The notes beneath the pieces were generated by a model. The model made no database searches. It saw only the letters and a program-made list of their open reading frames with translations, and was not told the DNA's origin. Shown in pieces: positions 1-12,429 of a stretch of DNA of 64,000 nt; the stretch's first letter is position 1; each line of letters opens with the position of its first letter. Source of the stretch: Ptiloglossa arizonensis. Taxonomy: Eukaryota > Arthropoda > Insecta > Hymenoptera > Colletidae. The position numbers and the translations under genes were made by a program. The DNA lies in contig NW_027479055.1 in assembly GCF_051014685.1 (NCBI RefSeq), positions 124,001 through 188,000 on the forward strand. Reading direction: 5' to 3'.

Positions 1-82
1 AGAAACGCTTGAGAAACTCAAAATTTTCGCAGTTCTGATGCTCGAAACGAATAACTAGAACGGCCTAGGGGAAAAGTACGCA

Positions 83-99
83 TACCGTTGTAATCGGGC
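83..99 (+). other. CENP-B-box-like motif in the monomer (first instance)
   Basis: TACCGTTGTAATCGGGC aligns with the mammalian CENP-B box core NTTCGNNNNANNCGGGN at 7 of 9 fixed positions; the two mismatches are the TT (AC here). It matches the full consensus YTTCGTTGGAARCGGGA at 12 of 17. The motif is present with few changes in essentially all of the ~354 monomers. A GTAAACGGG variant (for example near 13565, 17590, 47490 and 54675) gives 13 of 17. CENP-B-like proteins derive from pogo-type transposases, and box-like motifs are known in other satellites. Binding here is inferred only, and 7 of 9 can occur by chance. Confidence 0.4.
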
Positions 100-132
100 G
101 AGTTTCTACTTTCAGATGCAACAGAAATTTTG

Positions 133-148
133 CGGATTGGTCAATCCG
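133..148 (+). other. Short dyad (inverted repeat) in the monomer, first instance
   Basis: CGGATTG-GT-CAATCCG is a perfect 7-bp inverted repeat with a 2-bp spacer. It recurs in most monomers. Common variants change the spacer and keep the arms (GATTGTTCAATC, GATTGCTCAATC), while others break an arm (GAGGATTGG, GCGGACTGG, TACGGATTGG). Short dyads that can extrude as cruciforms are reported to be enriched in centromeric satellites lacking CENP-B boxes. Whether this one forms a structure in the cell cannot be told from sequence. Confidence 0.6.
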
Positions 149-665
149 TTCGCGAGATATGGCAGTTTGGAGGAAAGAAACGCTTGAGAAACTCAAAATT
201 TTCGCAGTTCTGATGCTCGAAACGATTAACTAGAACGGCCTAGGGGAAAAGTACGCATACCGTTGTAATCGGGCGAGTTTCTACTTTCAGATGCAACAGA
301 AATTTTGCGGATTGGTCAATCCGTTCGCGAGATATGGCGGTTTGGAAGTAAGAAACGCTTGAGAAACTCAAAATTTTCGCAGTTCTGATGCTCGAAACGA
401 TTAACTAGAACGGCCTAGGGGAAAAGTACGCATACCGTTGTAATCGGGCGAGTTTCTACTTTCAGATGCAACAGAAATTTTGCGGATTGGTCAATCCGTT
501 CGCGTGATATGGCAGTTTGGAGGTAAGAAACGCTTGAGAAACTCAAAATTTTCGCAGTTCTGATGCTCGCAACGAATAACTAGAACGGCCTAGGGGAAAA
601 GTACGCATACCGTTGTAATCGGGCGAGTTTCTACTTTCAGATGCAACAGAAATTTTGCGGATTAG

Positions 666-2065
666 TCAATCCGTTCGCGAGATATGGCAGTTTGGAGGTA
701 AGAAACGCTTGAGAAACTCAAAATTTTCGCAGTTCTGATGCTCGACAAGCATAACTAGAACGGTCTAGGGGAAAAGTACGCATACCGTTGTAATCGGGCG
801 ACTTTCTACTTTCAGATGCAACAGAAATTTTGCGGATTGGTCAATCCGTTCGCGAGATATGGCAGTTTGGAGGTAAGAAACGGTCGAGAAACTCAAAATT
901 ATCACAGTTCTGATACTCGAAACGAATAACCAGAACGGCCCAGGGGAAAAGTACGCATACCGTTGTAATCGGGCGAGTTTCTACTTTCAGATGCAACAGA
1001 AATTTTGCGGATTGGTCAATCCGTTCGCGAGATATGGCAGTTTGGAGGTAAGCAACGCTTGAGAAACTCAACATTTTCGCAGTTCTGATGCTCGAAACGA
1101 ATAACCAGAACGGCCGAAGGGAAAAGTACGCATACCGTTGTAATCGGGCGAGTTTCTACTTTCAGATGCATCAGAAATTTTGCGGATTGGTCAATCCGTT
1201 CGCGAGATATGGCAGTTTGGAAGTAAGAAACGCTTGAGAAACTCAAAATTTTCGCAGTTCTGATGCTTGAAACGATTAACTAGAACGGCCTAGGGGAAAA
1301 GTACGCATACCGTTGTAATCGGGCGAGTTTCTACTTTCAGATGCAACAGAAATTTTGCGGATTAGTCAATCCGTTCGCGAGATATGGCAGTTTGGAGGTA
1401 AGAAACGCTTGAGAAACTCAAAATTTTCGCAGTTCTGATGCTCGACAAGCATAACTAGAACGGTCTAGGGGAAAAGTACGCATACCGTTGTAATCGGGCG
1501 ACTTTCTACTTTCAGATGCAACAGAAATTTTGCGGATTGGTCAATCCGTTCGCGAGATATGGCAGTTTGGAGGTAAGAAACGGTCGAGAAACTCAAAATT
1601 ATCACAGTTCTGATACTCGAAACGAATAACCAGAACGGCCCAGGGGAAAAGTACGCATACCGTTGTAATCGGGCGAGTTTCTACTTTCAGATGCAACAGA
1701 AATTTTGCGGATTGGTCAATCCGTTCGCGAGATATGGCAGTTTGGAGGTAAGCAACGCTTGAGAAACTCAACATTTTCGCAGTTCTGATGCTCGAAACGA
1801 ATAACCAGAACGGCCGAAGGGAAAAGTACGCATACCGTTGTAATCGGGCGAGTTTCTACTTTCAGATGCATCAGAAATTTTGCGGATTGGTCAATCCGTT
1901 CGCGAGATATGGCAGTTTGGAAGTAAGAAACGCTTGAGAAACTCAAAATTTTCGCAGTTCTGATGCTCGAAACGATTAACTAGAACGGCCTAGGGGAAAA
2001 GTACGCATACCGTTGTAATCGGGCGAGTTTCTACTTTCAGATGCAACAGAAATTTTGCGGATTGG
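666..2065 (+). repeat. 700-bp higher-order unit (4-mer), two tandem copies
   Basis: Four consecutive monomers at 666-1365 are repeated at 1366-2065 with few differences (such as GATGCTTGAA versus GATGCTCGAA). Diagnostic variants TTATCACAGTTCTGATACTCG and GGCCGAAGGGAAAAG recur exactly 700 bp apart. The same doublet reappears inside the next 1925-bp copy and near 33.9-35.3 kb. Confidence 0.9.
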
Positions 2066-4690
2066 TCAATCCGTTCGCGAGATATGGCAGTTTGGAAGTA
2101 TGAAACACTTGAGAAACACAAAATTTTCGCAGTTCTCATGCTCGAAACGAATAACTAGAACGGCCTAGGGGAAAAGTACGCATACCGTTGTAATCGGGCG
2201 AGTTTCTACTTTCAGATGCAACAGAAATTTTGCGGATTGGTCAATCCGTTCGCGAGATATGGCAGTTTGGAGGTAAGAAACGCTTGAGAAACTCAACATT
2301 TTCGCAGTTCTGATGCTCGAAACGAATAACCAGAACGGCCGAGGGGAAAAGTACGCATACCGTTGTAATCGGGCGAGTTTCTACTTTCAGATGCAACAGA
2401 AATTTTGCGGATTGTTCAATCCGTTCGCGAGATATGGCAGTTTGGAGGTAAGAAACGCTTGAGAAACTCAAAATTTTCGCAGTTCTGATGCTCGACAAGC
2501 ATAACTAGAACGGTCTAGGGGAAAAGTACGCAAACCGTTGTAATCGGGCGACTTTCTACTTTCAGATGCAACTAAAATTTTGCGGATTGGTCAATCCGTT
2601 CGCGAGATATGGCAGTTTGGAGGTAAGAAACGGTTGAGAAACTCAAAATTTTCACAGTTCTGATGCTCGAAACGAATAACCAGAACGGCCTAGGGGAAAA
2701 GTACGCATACCGTTGTAATCGGGCGAGTTTCTACTTTCAGATGCAACAGAAATTTTGCGGATTGGTCAATCCGTTCGCGAGATATGGCAGTTTGGAGGTA
2801 AGAAACGGTCGAGAAACTCAAAATTATCACAGTTCTGATACTCGAAACGAATAACCAGAACGGCCCAGGGGAAAAGTACGCATACCGTTGTAATCGGGCG
2901 AGTTTCTACTTTCAGATGCAACAGAAATTTTGCGGATTGGTCAATCCGTTCGCGAGATATGGCAGTTTGGAGGTAAGCAACGCTTGAGAAACTCAACATT
3001 TTCGCAGTTCTGATGCTCGAAACGAATAACCAGAACGGCCGAAGGGAAAAGTACGCATACCGTTGTAATCGGGCGAGTTTCTACTTTCAGATGCATCAGA
3101 AATTTTGCGGATTGGTCAATCCGTTCGCGAGATATGGCAGTTTGGAAGTAAGAAACGCTTGAGAAACTCAAAATTTTCGCAGTTCTGATGCTTGAAACGA
3201 TTAACTAGAACGGCCTAGGGGAAAAGTACGCATACCGTTGTAATCGGGCGAGTTTCTACTTTCAGATGCAACAGAAATTTTGCGGATTAGTCAATCCGTT
3301 CGCGAGATATGGCAGTTTGGAGGTAAGAAACGCTTGAGAAACTCAAAATTTTCGCAGTTCTGATGCTCGACAAGCATAACTAGAACGGTCTAGGGGAAAA
3401 GTACGCATACCGTTGTAATCGGGCGACTTTCTACTTTCAGATGCAACAGAAATTTTGCGGATTGGTCAATCCGTTCGCGAGATATGGCAGTTTGGAGGTA
3501 AGAAACGGTCGAGAAACTCAAAATTATCACAGTTCTGATACTCGAAACGAATAACCAGAACGGCCCAGGGGAAAAGTACGCATACCGTTGTAATCGGGCG
3601 AGTTTCTACTTTCAGATGCAACAGAAATTTTGCGGATTGGTCAATCCGTTCGCGAGATATGGCAGTTTGGAGGTAAGCAACGCTTGAGAAACTCAACATT
3701 TTCGCAGTTCTGATGCTCGAAACGAATAACCAGAACGGCCGAAGGGAAAAGTACGCATACCGTTGTAATCGGGCGAGTTTCTACTTTCAGATGCATCAGA
3801 AATTTTGCGGATTGGTCAATCCGTTCGCGAGATATGGCAGTTTGGAAGTAAGAAACGCTTGAGAAACTCAAAATTTTCGCAGTTCTGATGCTCGAAACGA
3901 TTAACTAGAACGGCCTAGGGGAAAAGTACGCATACCGTTGTAATCGGGCGAGTTTCTACTTTCAGATGCAACAGAAATTTTGCGGATTGGTCAATCCGTT
4001 CGCGAGATATGGCAGTTTGGAAGTATGAAACACTTGAGAAACACAAAATTTTCGCAGTTCTCATGCTCGAAACGAATAACTAGAACGGCCTAGGGGAAAA
4101 GTACGCATACCGTTGTAATCGGGCGAGTTTCTACTTTCAGATGCAACAGAAATTTTGCGGATTGGTCAATCCGTTCGCGAGATATGGCAGTTTGGAGGTA
4201 AGAAACGCTTGAGAAACTCAACATTTTCGCAGTTCTGATGCTCGAAACGAATAACCAGAACGGCCGAGGGGAAAAGTACGCATACCGTTGTAATCGGGCG
4301 AGTTTCTACTTTCAGATGCAACAGAAATTTTGCGGATTGTTCAATCCGTTCGCGAGATATGGCAGTTTGGAGGTAAGAAACGCTTGAGAAACTCAAAATT
4401 TTCGCAGTTCTGATGCTCGACAAGCATAACTAGAACGGTCTAGGGGAAAAGTACGCAAACCGTTGTAATCGGGCGACTTTCTACTTTCAGATGCAACTAA
4501 AATTTTGCGGATTGGTCAATCCGTTCGCGAGATATGGCAGTTTGGAGGTAAGAAACGGTTGAGAAACTCAAAATTTTCACAGTTCTGATGCTCGAAACGA
4601 ATAACCAGAACGGCCTAGGGGAAAAGTACGCATACCGTTGTAATCGGGCGAGTTTCTACTTTCAGATGCATCAGAAATTTTGTGGATTGG
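841..4690 (+). repeat. 1925-bp higher-order unit (11-mer), two tandem copies
   Basis: Bases 841-2765 recur at 2766-4690, an offset of 1925 bp or 11 monomers, with the internal 700-bp doublet preserved. The paralogous region at 34067-35991 contains this unit only once, so one 11-mer was gained here or lost there after the larger duplication. Confidence 0.9.
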
Positions 4691-7600
4691 TCAATCCGTT
4701 CGCGAGATATGGCAGTTTGGAAGTAAGAAACGCTTGAGAAACTCAAAATTTTCGCAGTTCTGATGCTCGACAAGCATAACTAGAACGGTCTAGGGGAAAA
4801 GTACGCATACCGTTGTAATCGGGCGACTTTCTACTTTCAGATGCAACAGAAATTTTGCGGATTGGTCAATCCGTTCGCGAGATATGGCAGTTTGGAGATA
4901 AGAAACGCTTGAGAAACTCAACATTTTCGCAGTTCTGATGCTCGAAACGAATAACTAGAACGGCCTAGGGGAAAAGTAGGCATACCGTTGTAATCAGGCG
5001 AGTTTGTACTTTCAGATGCAACAGAAATTTTGCGGACTGGTCAATCCGTTCGCGAGATATGGCAGTTTGGAGGTAAGAAACGCTTGAGAAACTCAAAATT
5101 TTCGCAGTTCTGATGCTCGAAACGAATAACTAGAACGTACTAGGGGAAAAGTACGCATACCGTTGTAATCGGGCGAGTTTCTACTTTCAGATGCAACAGA
5201 AATTTTGCGGATTGGTCAATCCGTTCGCGAGATATGGCAGTTTGGAGGTAAGAAACGCTTGAGAAACTCAAAATTTTCGCAGTTCTGATGCTCGAAACGA
5301 ATAACTAGAACGGCCTAGGGGAAAAGTACGCATACCGTTGTAATCGGGTGAGTATCTACTTTCAGATGCAACAGAAATTTTGCGGATTGGTCAATCCGTT
5401 CGCGAGATATGGCAGTTTGTAGGTAAGAAACGCTTGAGAAACTCAACATTTTCGCAGTTCTGATGCTCGAAACGAATAACCAGAACGGCCTAGGGGAAAA
5501 GTACGCATACCGTTGTAATCGGGCGAGTTTCTACTTTCAGATGCATCAGAAATTTTGTGGATTGGTCAATCCGTTCGCGAGATATGGCAGTTTGGAGGTA
5601 AGAAACGCTTGAGAAACTCAAAATTTTCGCAGTTCTGATGCTCGACAAGCATAACTAGAACGGTCTAGGGGAAAAGTACGCAAACCGTTGTAATCGGGCG
5701 ACTTTCTACTTTCAGATGCAACTAAAATTTTGCGGATTGGTCAATCCGTTCGCGAGATATGGCAGTTTGGAGGTAAGAAACGGTTGAGAAACTCAAAATT
5801 TTCACAGTTCTGATGCTCGAAACGAATAACCAGAACGGCCTAGGGGAAAAGTACGCATACCGTTGTAATCGGGCGAGTTTCTACTTTCAGATGCATCAGA
5901 AATTTTGTGGATTGGTCAATCCGTTCGCGAGATATGGCAGTTTGGAAGTAAGAAACGCTTGAGAAATTCAAAATTTTCGCAGTTCTGATGCTCGACAAGC
6001 ATAACTAGAACGGTCTAGGGGAAAAGTACGCATACCGTTGTAATCGGGCGACTTTCTACTTTCAGATGCAACAGAAATTTTGAGGATTGGTCAATCCGTT
6101 CGCGAGATATGGCAGTTTGGAAGTAAGAAACGCTTGAGAAACTCAAATTTTTCGCAGTTCTGATGCTCGAAACGAATAACTAGAACGGTCTAGGGGAAAA
6201 GTACGCATACCGTTGTAATCGGGCGAGTTTCTACTTTCAGATGCAACAGAAATTTTGCGGATTGGTTAATCCGTTCGCGAGATATGGCAGTTTGGAGGTA
6301 AGAAACGCTTGAGAAACTCAACATTTTCGCAGTTCTGATGCTCGAAACGAATAACTAGAACGGCCTAGGGGAAAAGTAGGCATACCGTTGTAATCGGGCG
6401 AGTTTGTACTTTCAGATGCAACAGAAATTTTGCGGACTGGTCAATCCGTTCGCGAGATATGGCAGTTTGGAGGTAAGAAACGCTTGAGAAACTCAAAATT
6501 TTCGCAGTTCTGATGCTCGAAACGAATAACTAGAACGGACTAGGGGAAAAGTACGCATACCGTTGTAATCGGGCGAGTTTCTACTTTCAGATGCAACAGA
6601 AATTTTGCGGATTGGTCAATCCGTTCGCGAGATATGGCAGTTTGGAGGTAAGAAACGCTTGAGAAACTCAAAATTTTCGCAGTTCTGATGCTCGAAACGA
6701 ATAACTAGAACGGCCTAGGGGAAAAGTACGCATACCGTTGTAATCGGGTGAGTATCTACCTTCAGATGCAACAGAAATTTTGCGGATTGGTCAATCCGTT
6801 CGCGAGATATGGCAGTTTGTAGGTAAGAAACGCTTGAGAAACTCAACATTTTCGCCGTTCTGATGCTCGAAACGAATAACCAGAACGGCCGAAGGGAAAA
6901 GTACGCATACCGTTGTAATCGGGCGAGTTTCTACTTTCAGATGCATCAGAAATTTTGCGGATTGGTCAATCCGTTCGGGAGATATGGCAGTTTGGAAGTA
7001 AGAAACGCTTGAGGAACTCAAAATTTTCGCAGTTCTGATGCTCGAAACGATTAACTAGAACGGCCTAGGGGAAAAGTACGCATACCGTTGTAATCGGGCG
7101 AGTTTCTACTTTCAGATGCAACAGAAATTTTGCGGATTGGTCAATCCGTTCGCGAGATATGGCGGTTTGGAAGTAAGAAACGCTTGAGAAACTCAAAATT
7201 TTCGCAGTTCTGATGCTCGAAACGAATAACTAGAACGGCCTAGGGGAAAAGTACGCATACCGTTGTAATCGGGCGAGTTTCTACTTTCAGATGCAACAGA
7301 AATTTTGCGGATTGGTCAATCCGTTCGCGAGATATGGCAGTTTGGAGGTAAGAAACGCTTGAGAAACTCAAAATTTTCGCAGTTCTGATGCTCGACAAGC
7401 ATAACTAGAGCGGTCTAGGGGAAAAGTACGCATACCGTTGTAATCGGGCGACTTTCTACTTTCAGATGCAACAGAAATTTTGCGGATTGGTCAATCCGTT
7501 CGCGAGATATGGCAGTTTGGAGGTATGAAACGGTTGAGAAACTCAAAATTTTCACAGTTCTGATGCTCGAAACGAATAACCAGTACGGCCTAGGGGAAAA

Positions 7601-10600
7601 GTACGCATACCGTTGTAATCGGGCGAGTTTCTACTTTCAGATGCAACAGAAATTTTGCGGATTGGTCAATCCGTTCGCGAGATATGGCAGTTTGGAAGTA
7701 TGAAACACTTGAGAAACACAAAATTTTCGCAGTTCTCATGCTCGAAACGAATAACTACAACGGCCTACGGGAAAAGTACGCATACCGTTGTAATCGGGCG
7801 AGTTTCTACTTTCAGATGCAACAGAAATTTTGCGGATTGGTCAATCCGTTCGCGAGATATGGCAGATTGGAGGTAAGAAACGCTTGAGAAACTCAAAATT
7901 TTCGCAGTTCTGATGCTCGAAACGATTAACTAGAACGGCCTAGGGTAAAAGTACGCATACCGTTGTAGTCGGGCGAGTTTCTACTTTCAGATGCAACAGA
8001 AATTTTGCGGATTGGTCAATCCGTTCGCGAGATATGGCAGTTTGGAGGTAAGAAACGCTTGAGAAACTCAAAATTTTCGCAGTTCTGATGCTCGAAACGA
8101 ATAACTAGAACGGCCTAGGGGAAAAGTACGCATACCGTTGTAATCGGGCGAGTTTCTACTTTCAGATGCAACAGAAATTTTGCGGATTAGTCAATCCGTT
8201 CGCGAGATATGGCAGTTTGGAGGTAAGAAACGCTTGAGAAACTCAAAATTTTCGCAGTTCTGATGCTCGACAAGCATTACTAGAGCGGTCTAGGGGAAAA
8301 GTACGCATACCGTTGTAATCGGGCGACTTTCTACTTTCAGATGCAACAGAAATTTTGCGGATTGGTCAATCCGTTCGCGAGATATGGCAGTTTGGAGGTA
8401 TGAAACGGTTGAGAAACTCAAAATTTTCACAGTTCTGATGCTCGAAACGAATAACCAGTACGGCCTAGGGGAAAAGTACGCATACCGTTGTAATCGGGCG
8501 AGTTTCTACTTTCAGATGCAACAGAAATTTTGCGGATTGGTCAATCCGTTCGCGAGATATGGCAGTTTGGAAGTATGAAACACTTGAGAAACACAAAATT
8601 TTCGCAGTTCTCATGCTCGAAACGAATAACTACAACGGCCGACGGGAAAAGTACGCATACCGTTGTAATCGGGCGAGTTTCTACTTTCAGATGCAATAGA
8701 AATTTTGCGGATTGGTCAATCCGTTCGCGAGATATGGCAGTTTGGAGGTAAGAAACGCTTGAGAAACTCAAAATTTTCGCAGTTCTGATGCTCGACAAGC
8801 ATAACTAGAACGGTCTAGGTGAGAAGTACGCATACCGTTGTAATCGGGCGAATTTCTACTTTCAGATGCAACAGAAATTTTGCGGATTGGTCAATCCGTT
8901 CGCGAGATATGGCAGTTTGGAAGTAAGAAACGCTTGAGAAACTCAAATTTTTCGCAGTTCTGATGCTCGAAACGAATAACTAGAACGGTCTAGGGGAAAA
9001 GTACGCATACCGTTGTAATCGGGCGAGTTTCTACTTTCAGATGCAACAGAAATTTTGCGGATTGGTCAATCCGTTCGCGAGATATGGCAGTTTGGAGGTA
9101 AGAAACGCTTGAGAAACTCAACATTTTCGCAGTTCTGATGCTCGAAACGAATAACTAGAACGGCCTAGGGGAAAAGTAGGCATACCGTTGTAATCGGGCG
9201 AGTTTGTACTTTCAGATGCAACAGAAATTTTGCGGACTGGTCAATCCGTTCGCGAGATATGGCAGTTTGGAGGTAAGAAACGCTTGAGAAACTCAAAATT
9301 TTCGCAGTTCTGATGCTCGAAACGAATAACTAGAACGGACTAGGGGAAAAGTACGCATACCGTTGTAATCGGGCGAGTTTCTACTTTCAGATGCAACAGA
9401 AATTTTGCGGATTGGTCAATCCGTTCGCGAGATATGGCAGTTTGGAGGTAAGAAACGCTTGAGAAACTCAAAATTTTCGCAGTTCTGATGCTCGAAACGA
9501 ATAACTAGAACGGCCTAGGGGAAAAGTACGCATACCGTTGTAATCGGGTGAGTATCTACTTTTAGATGCAACAGAAATTTTGCGGATTGGTCAATCCGTT
9601 CGCGAGATATGGCAGTTTGTATGTAAGAAACGCTTGAGAAACTCAACATTTTCGCAGTTCTGATGCTCGAAACGAATAACCAGAACGGCCGAAGGGAAAA
9701 GTACGCATACCGTTGTAATCGGGCGAGTTTCTACTTTCAGATGCATCAGAAATTTTGCGGATTGGTCAATCCGTTCGCGAGATATGGCAGTTTGGAAGTA
9801 AGAAACGCTTGAGAAACTCAAAATTTTCGCAGTTCTGATGCTCGAAACGATTAACTAGAACGGCCTAGGGGAAAAGTACGCATACCGTTGTAATCGGGCG
9901 AGTTTCTACTTTCAGATGCAACAGAAATTTTGCGGATTGGTCAATCCGTTCGCGAGATATGGCGGTTTGGAAGTAAGAAACGCTTGAGAAACTCAAAATT
10001 TTCGCAGTTCTGATGCTCGAAACGAATAACTAGAACGGCCTAGGGGAAAAGTACGCATACCGTTGTAATCGGGCGAGTTTCTACTTTCAGATGCAACAGA
10101 AATTTTGCGGATTGGTCAATCCGTTCGCGAGATATGGTAGTTTGGAGGTAAGAAACGCTTGAGAAACTCAAAATTTTCGCAGTTCTGATGCTCGAAACGA
10201 TTAACTAGAACGGCCTAGGGTAAAAGTACGCATACCGTTGTAATCGGGCGAGTTTCTACTTTCAGATGCAACAGAAATTTTGCGGATTGTTCAATCCGTT
10301 CGCGAGATATGGCAGTTTGGAGGTAAGAAACGCTTGAGAAACTCAAAATTTTCGCAGTTCTGATGCTCGAAACGATTAACTAGAACGGCCTAGGGTAAAA
10401 GTACGCAAACCGTTGTAATCGGGCGACTTTCTACTTTCAGATGCAACTAAAATTTTGCGGATTGGTCAATCCGTTCGCGAGATATGGCAGTTTGGAGGTA
10501 AGAAACGGTTGAGAAACTCAAAATTTTCACAGTTCTGATGCTCGAAACGAATAACCAGAACGGCCTAGGGGAAAAGTACGCATACCGTTGTAATCGGGCG

Positions 10601-12304
10601 AGTTTCTACTTTCAGATGCATCAGAAATTTTGTGGATTGGTCAATCCGTTCGCGAGATATGGCAGTTTGGAAGTAAGAAACGCTTGAGAAACTCAAAATT
10701 TTCGCAGTTCTGATGCTCGACAAGCATAACTAGAACGGTCTAGGGGAAAAGTACGCATACCGTTGTAATCGGGCGACTTTCTACTTTCAGATGCAACAGA
10801 AATTTTGAGGATTGGTCAATCCGTTCGCGAGATATGGCAGTTTGGAGGTAAGAAACGCTTGAGAAACTCAACATTTTCGCAGTTCTGATGCTCGAAACGA
10901 ATAACTAGAACGGCCTAGGGGAAAAGTACGCATACCGTTGTAATCGGGCGAGTTTCTACTTTCAGATGCAACAGAAATTTTGCGGATTGGTCAATCCGTT
11001 CGCGAGATATGGCAGTTTGGAGGTAAGAAACGCTTGAGAAACTCAAAATTTTCGCAGTTCTGATGCTCGAAACGATTAACTAGAACGGCCTAGGGTAAAA
11101 GTACGCATACCGTTGTAATCGGGCGAGTTTCTACTTTCAGATGCAACAGAAATTTTGCGGATTGTTCAATCCGTTCGCGAGATATGGCAGTTTGGAGGTA
11201 AGAAACGCTTGAGAAACTCAAAATTTTCGCAGTTCTGATGCTCGAAACGATTAACTAGAACGGCCTAGGGTAAAAGTACGCAAACCGTTGTAATCGGGCG
11301 ACTTTCTACTTTCAGATGCAACTAAAATTTTGCGGATTGGTCAATCCGTTCGCGAGATATGGCAGTTTGGAGGTAAGAAACGGTTGAGAAACTCAAAATT
11401 TTCACAGTTCTGATGCTCGAAACGAATAACCAGAACGGCCTAGGGGAAAAGTACGCATACCGTTGTAATCGGGCGAGTTTCTACTTTCAGGTGCATCAGA
11501 AATTTTGTGGATTGGTCAATCCGTTCGCGAGATATGGCAGTTTGGAAGTAAGAAACGCTTGAGAAACTCAAAATTTTCGCAGTTCTGATGCTCGACAAGC
11601 ATAACTAGAACGGTCTAGGGGAAAAGTACGCATACCGTTGTAATCGGGCGACTTTCTACTTTCAGATGCAACAGAAATTTTGAGGATTGGTCAATCCGTT
11701 CGCGAGATATGGCAGTTTGGAGGTAAGAAACGCTTGAGAAACTCAACATTTTCGCAGTTCTGATGCTCGAAACGAATAACTAGAACGGCCTAGGGGAAAA
11801 GTAGGCATACCGTTGTAATCGGGCGAGTTTGTACTTTCAGGTGCAACAGAAATTTTGCGGACTGGTCAATCCGTTCGCGAGATATGGCAGTTTGGAGGTA
11901 AGAAACGCTTGAGAAACTCAAAATTTTCGCAGTTCTGATGCTCGAAACGAATAACTAGAACGGACTAGGGGAAAAGTACGCATACCGTTGTAATCGGGCG
12001 AGTTTCTACTTTCAGATGCAACAGAAATTTTGCGGATTGGTCAATCCGTTCGCGAGATATGGCAGTTTGGAAGTATGAAACACTTGAGAAACACAAAATT
12101 TTCGCAGTTCTGATGCCCGAAACGAATAACTAGAGCGGCCTAGGGGAAAAGTACGCATACCGTTGTAATCGGGCGAGTTTCTACTTTCAGATGCATCAGA
12201 AATTTTGCGGATTGGTCAATCCGTACGCGAGATATGGCAGTTTGGAGGTAAGAAACGCTTGAGAAACTCAAAATTTTCGCAGTTCTGATGCTCGACAAGC
12301 ATAA

Positions 12305-12318
12305 CTAGAACGTTCTAG
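12305..12318 (+). other. Perfect 14-bp palindrome in a monomer variant (first instance)
   Basis: CTAGAACGTTCTAG is fully self-complementary. It arises in class B monomers when GGTCTAG becomes GTTCTAG. It is absent from the first 12 kb. It appears at scattered sites after that, including 14755 and the repeated block at 16330, and becomes the common form to the right of 52 kb (for example 52366, 56224, 58850, 61125, 63220). The related GGCCTAG and GGTCTAG forms are imperfect. Confidence 0.75.
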
Positions 12319-12429
12319 GGGAAAAGTACGCATACCGTTGTAATCGGGCGACTTTCTACTTTCAGATGCATCAGAAATTTTGCGGATTGGTCAATCCGTT
12401 CGCGAGATATGGCAGTTTGGAACTAAGAA

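Larger units (their letters stand above)
1..175 (+). repeat. Reference satellite monomer (first copy)
   Basis: This is the first full monomer. A typical monomer is about 44% GC (77 of 175) with about 13 CpG against about 8 expected from base composition, all counted by hand. Landmarks in order are AAAATTTT at 20-27, the class-defining site CTCGAAACGA at 41-50, CCTAGG near 64-69, the CENP-B-box-like motif at 83-99, AAATTTT at 125-131, the dyad at 133-148, TTCGCGA at 149-155 and the variable tail at 170-175. No internal subrepeat explains the 175-bp length. Because 175 is not a multiple of 3, every open frame shifts phase from monomer to monomer. Confidence 0.95.

Noticed and set aside
841..1074. 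Recurring minus-strand open frames of 76-85 codons across the array (also 1016, 2241, 19741, 34067, 42292 and others)
   Set aside because: They follow the satellite period. Since 175 is not a multiple of 3, the frame changes each monomer and no frame continues. There is no codon-level constraint, splice context or domain.
7509..7887. Plus-strand open frames of 63-85 codons created where GGTAAG becomes GGTATG or by other variants
   Set aside because: A single substitution makes an ATG in some monomers. The products are translations of the satellite and overlap each other in different frames.
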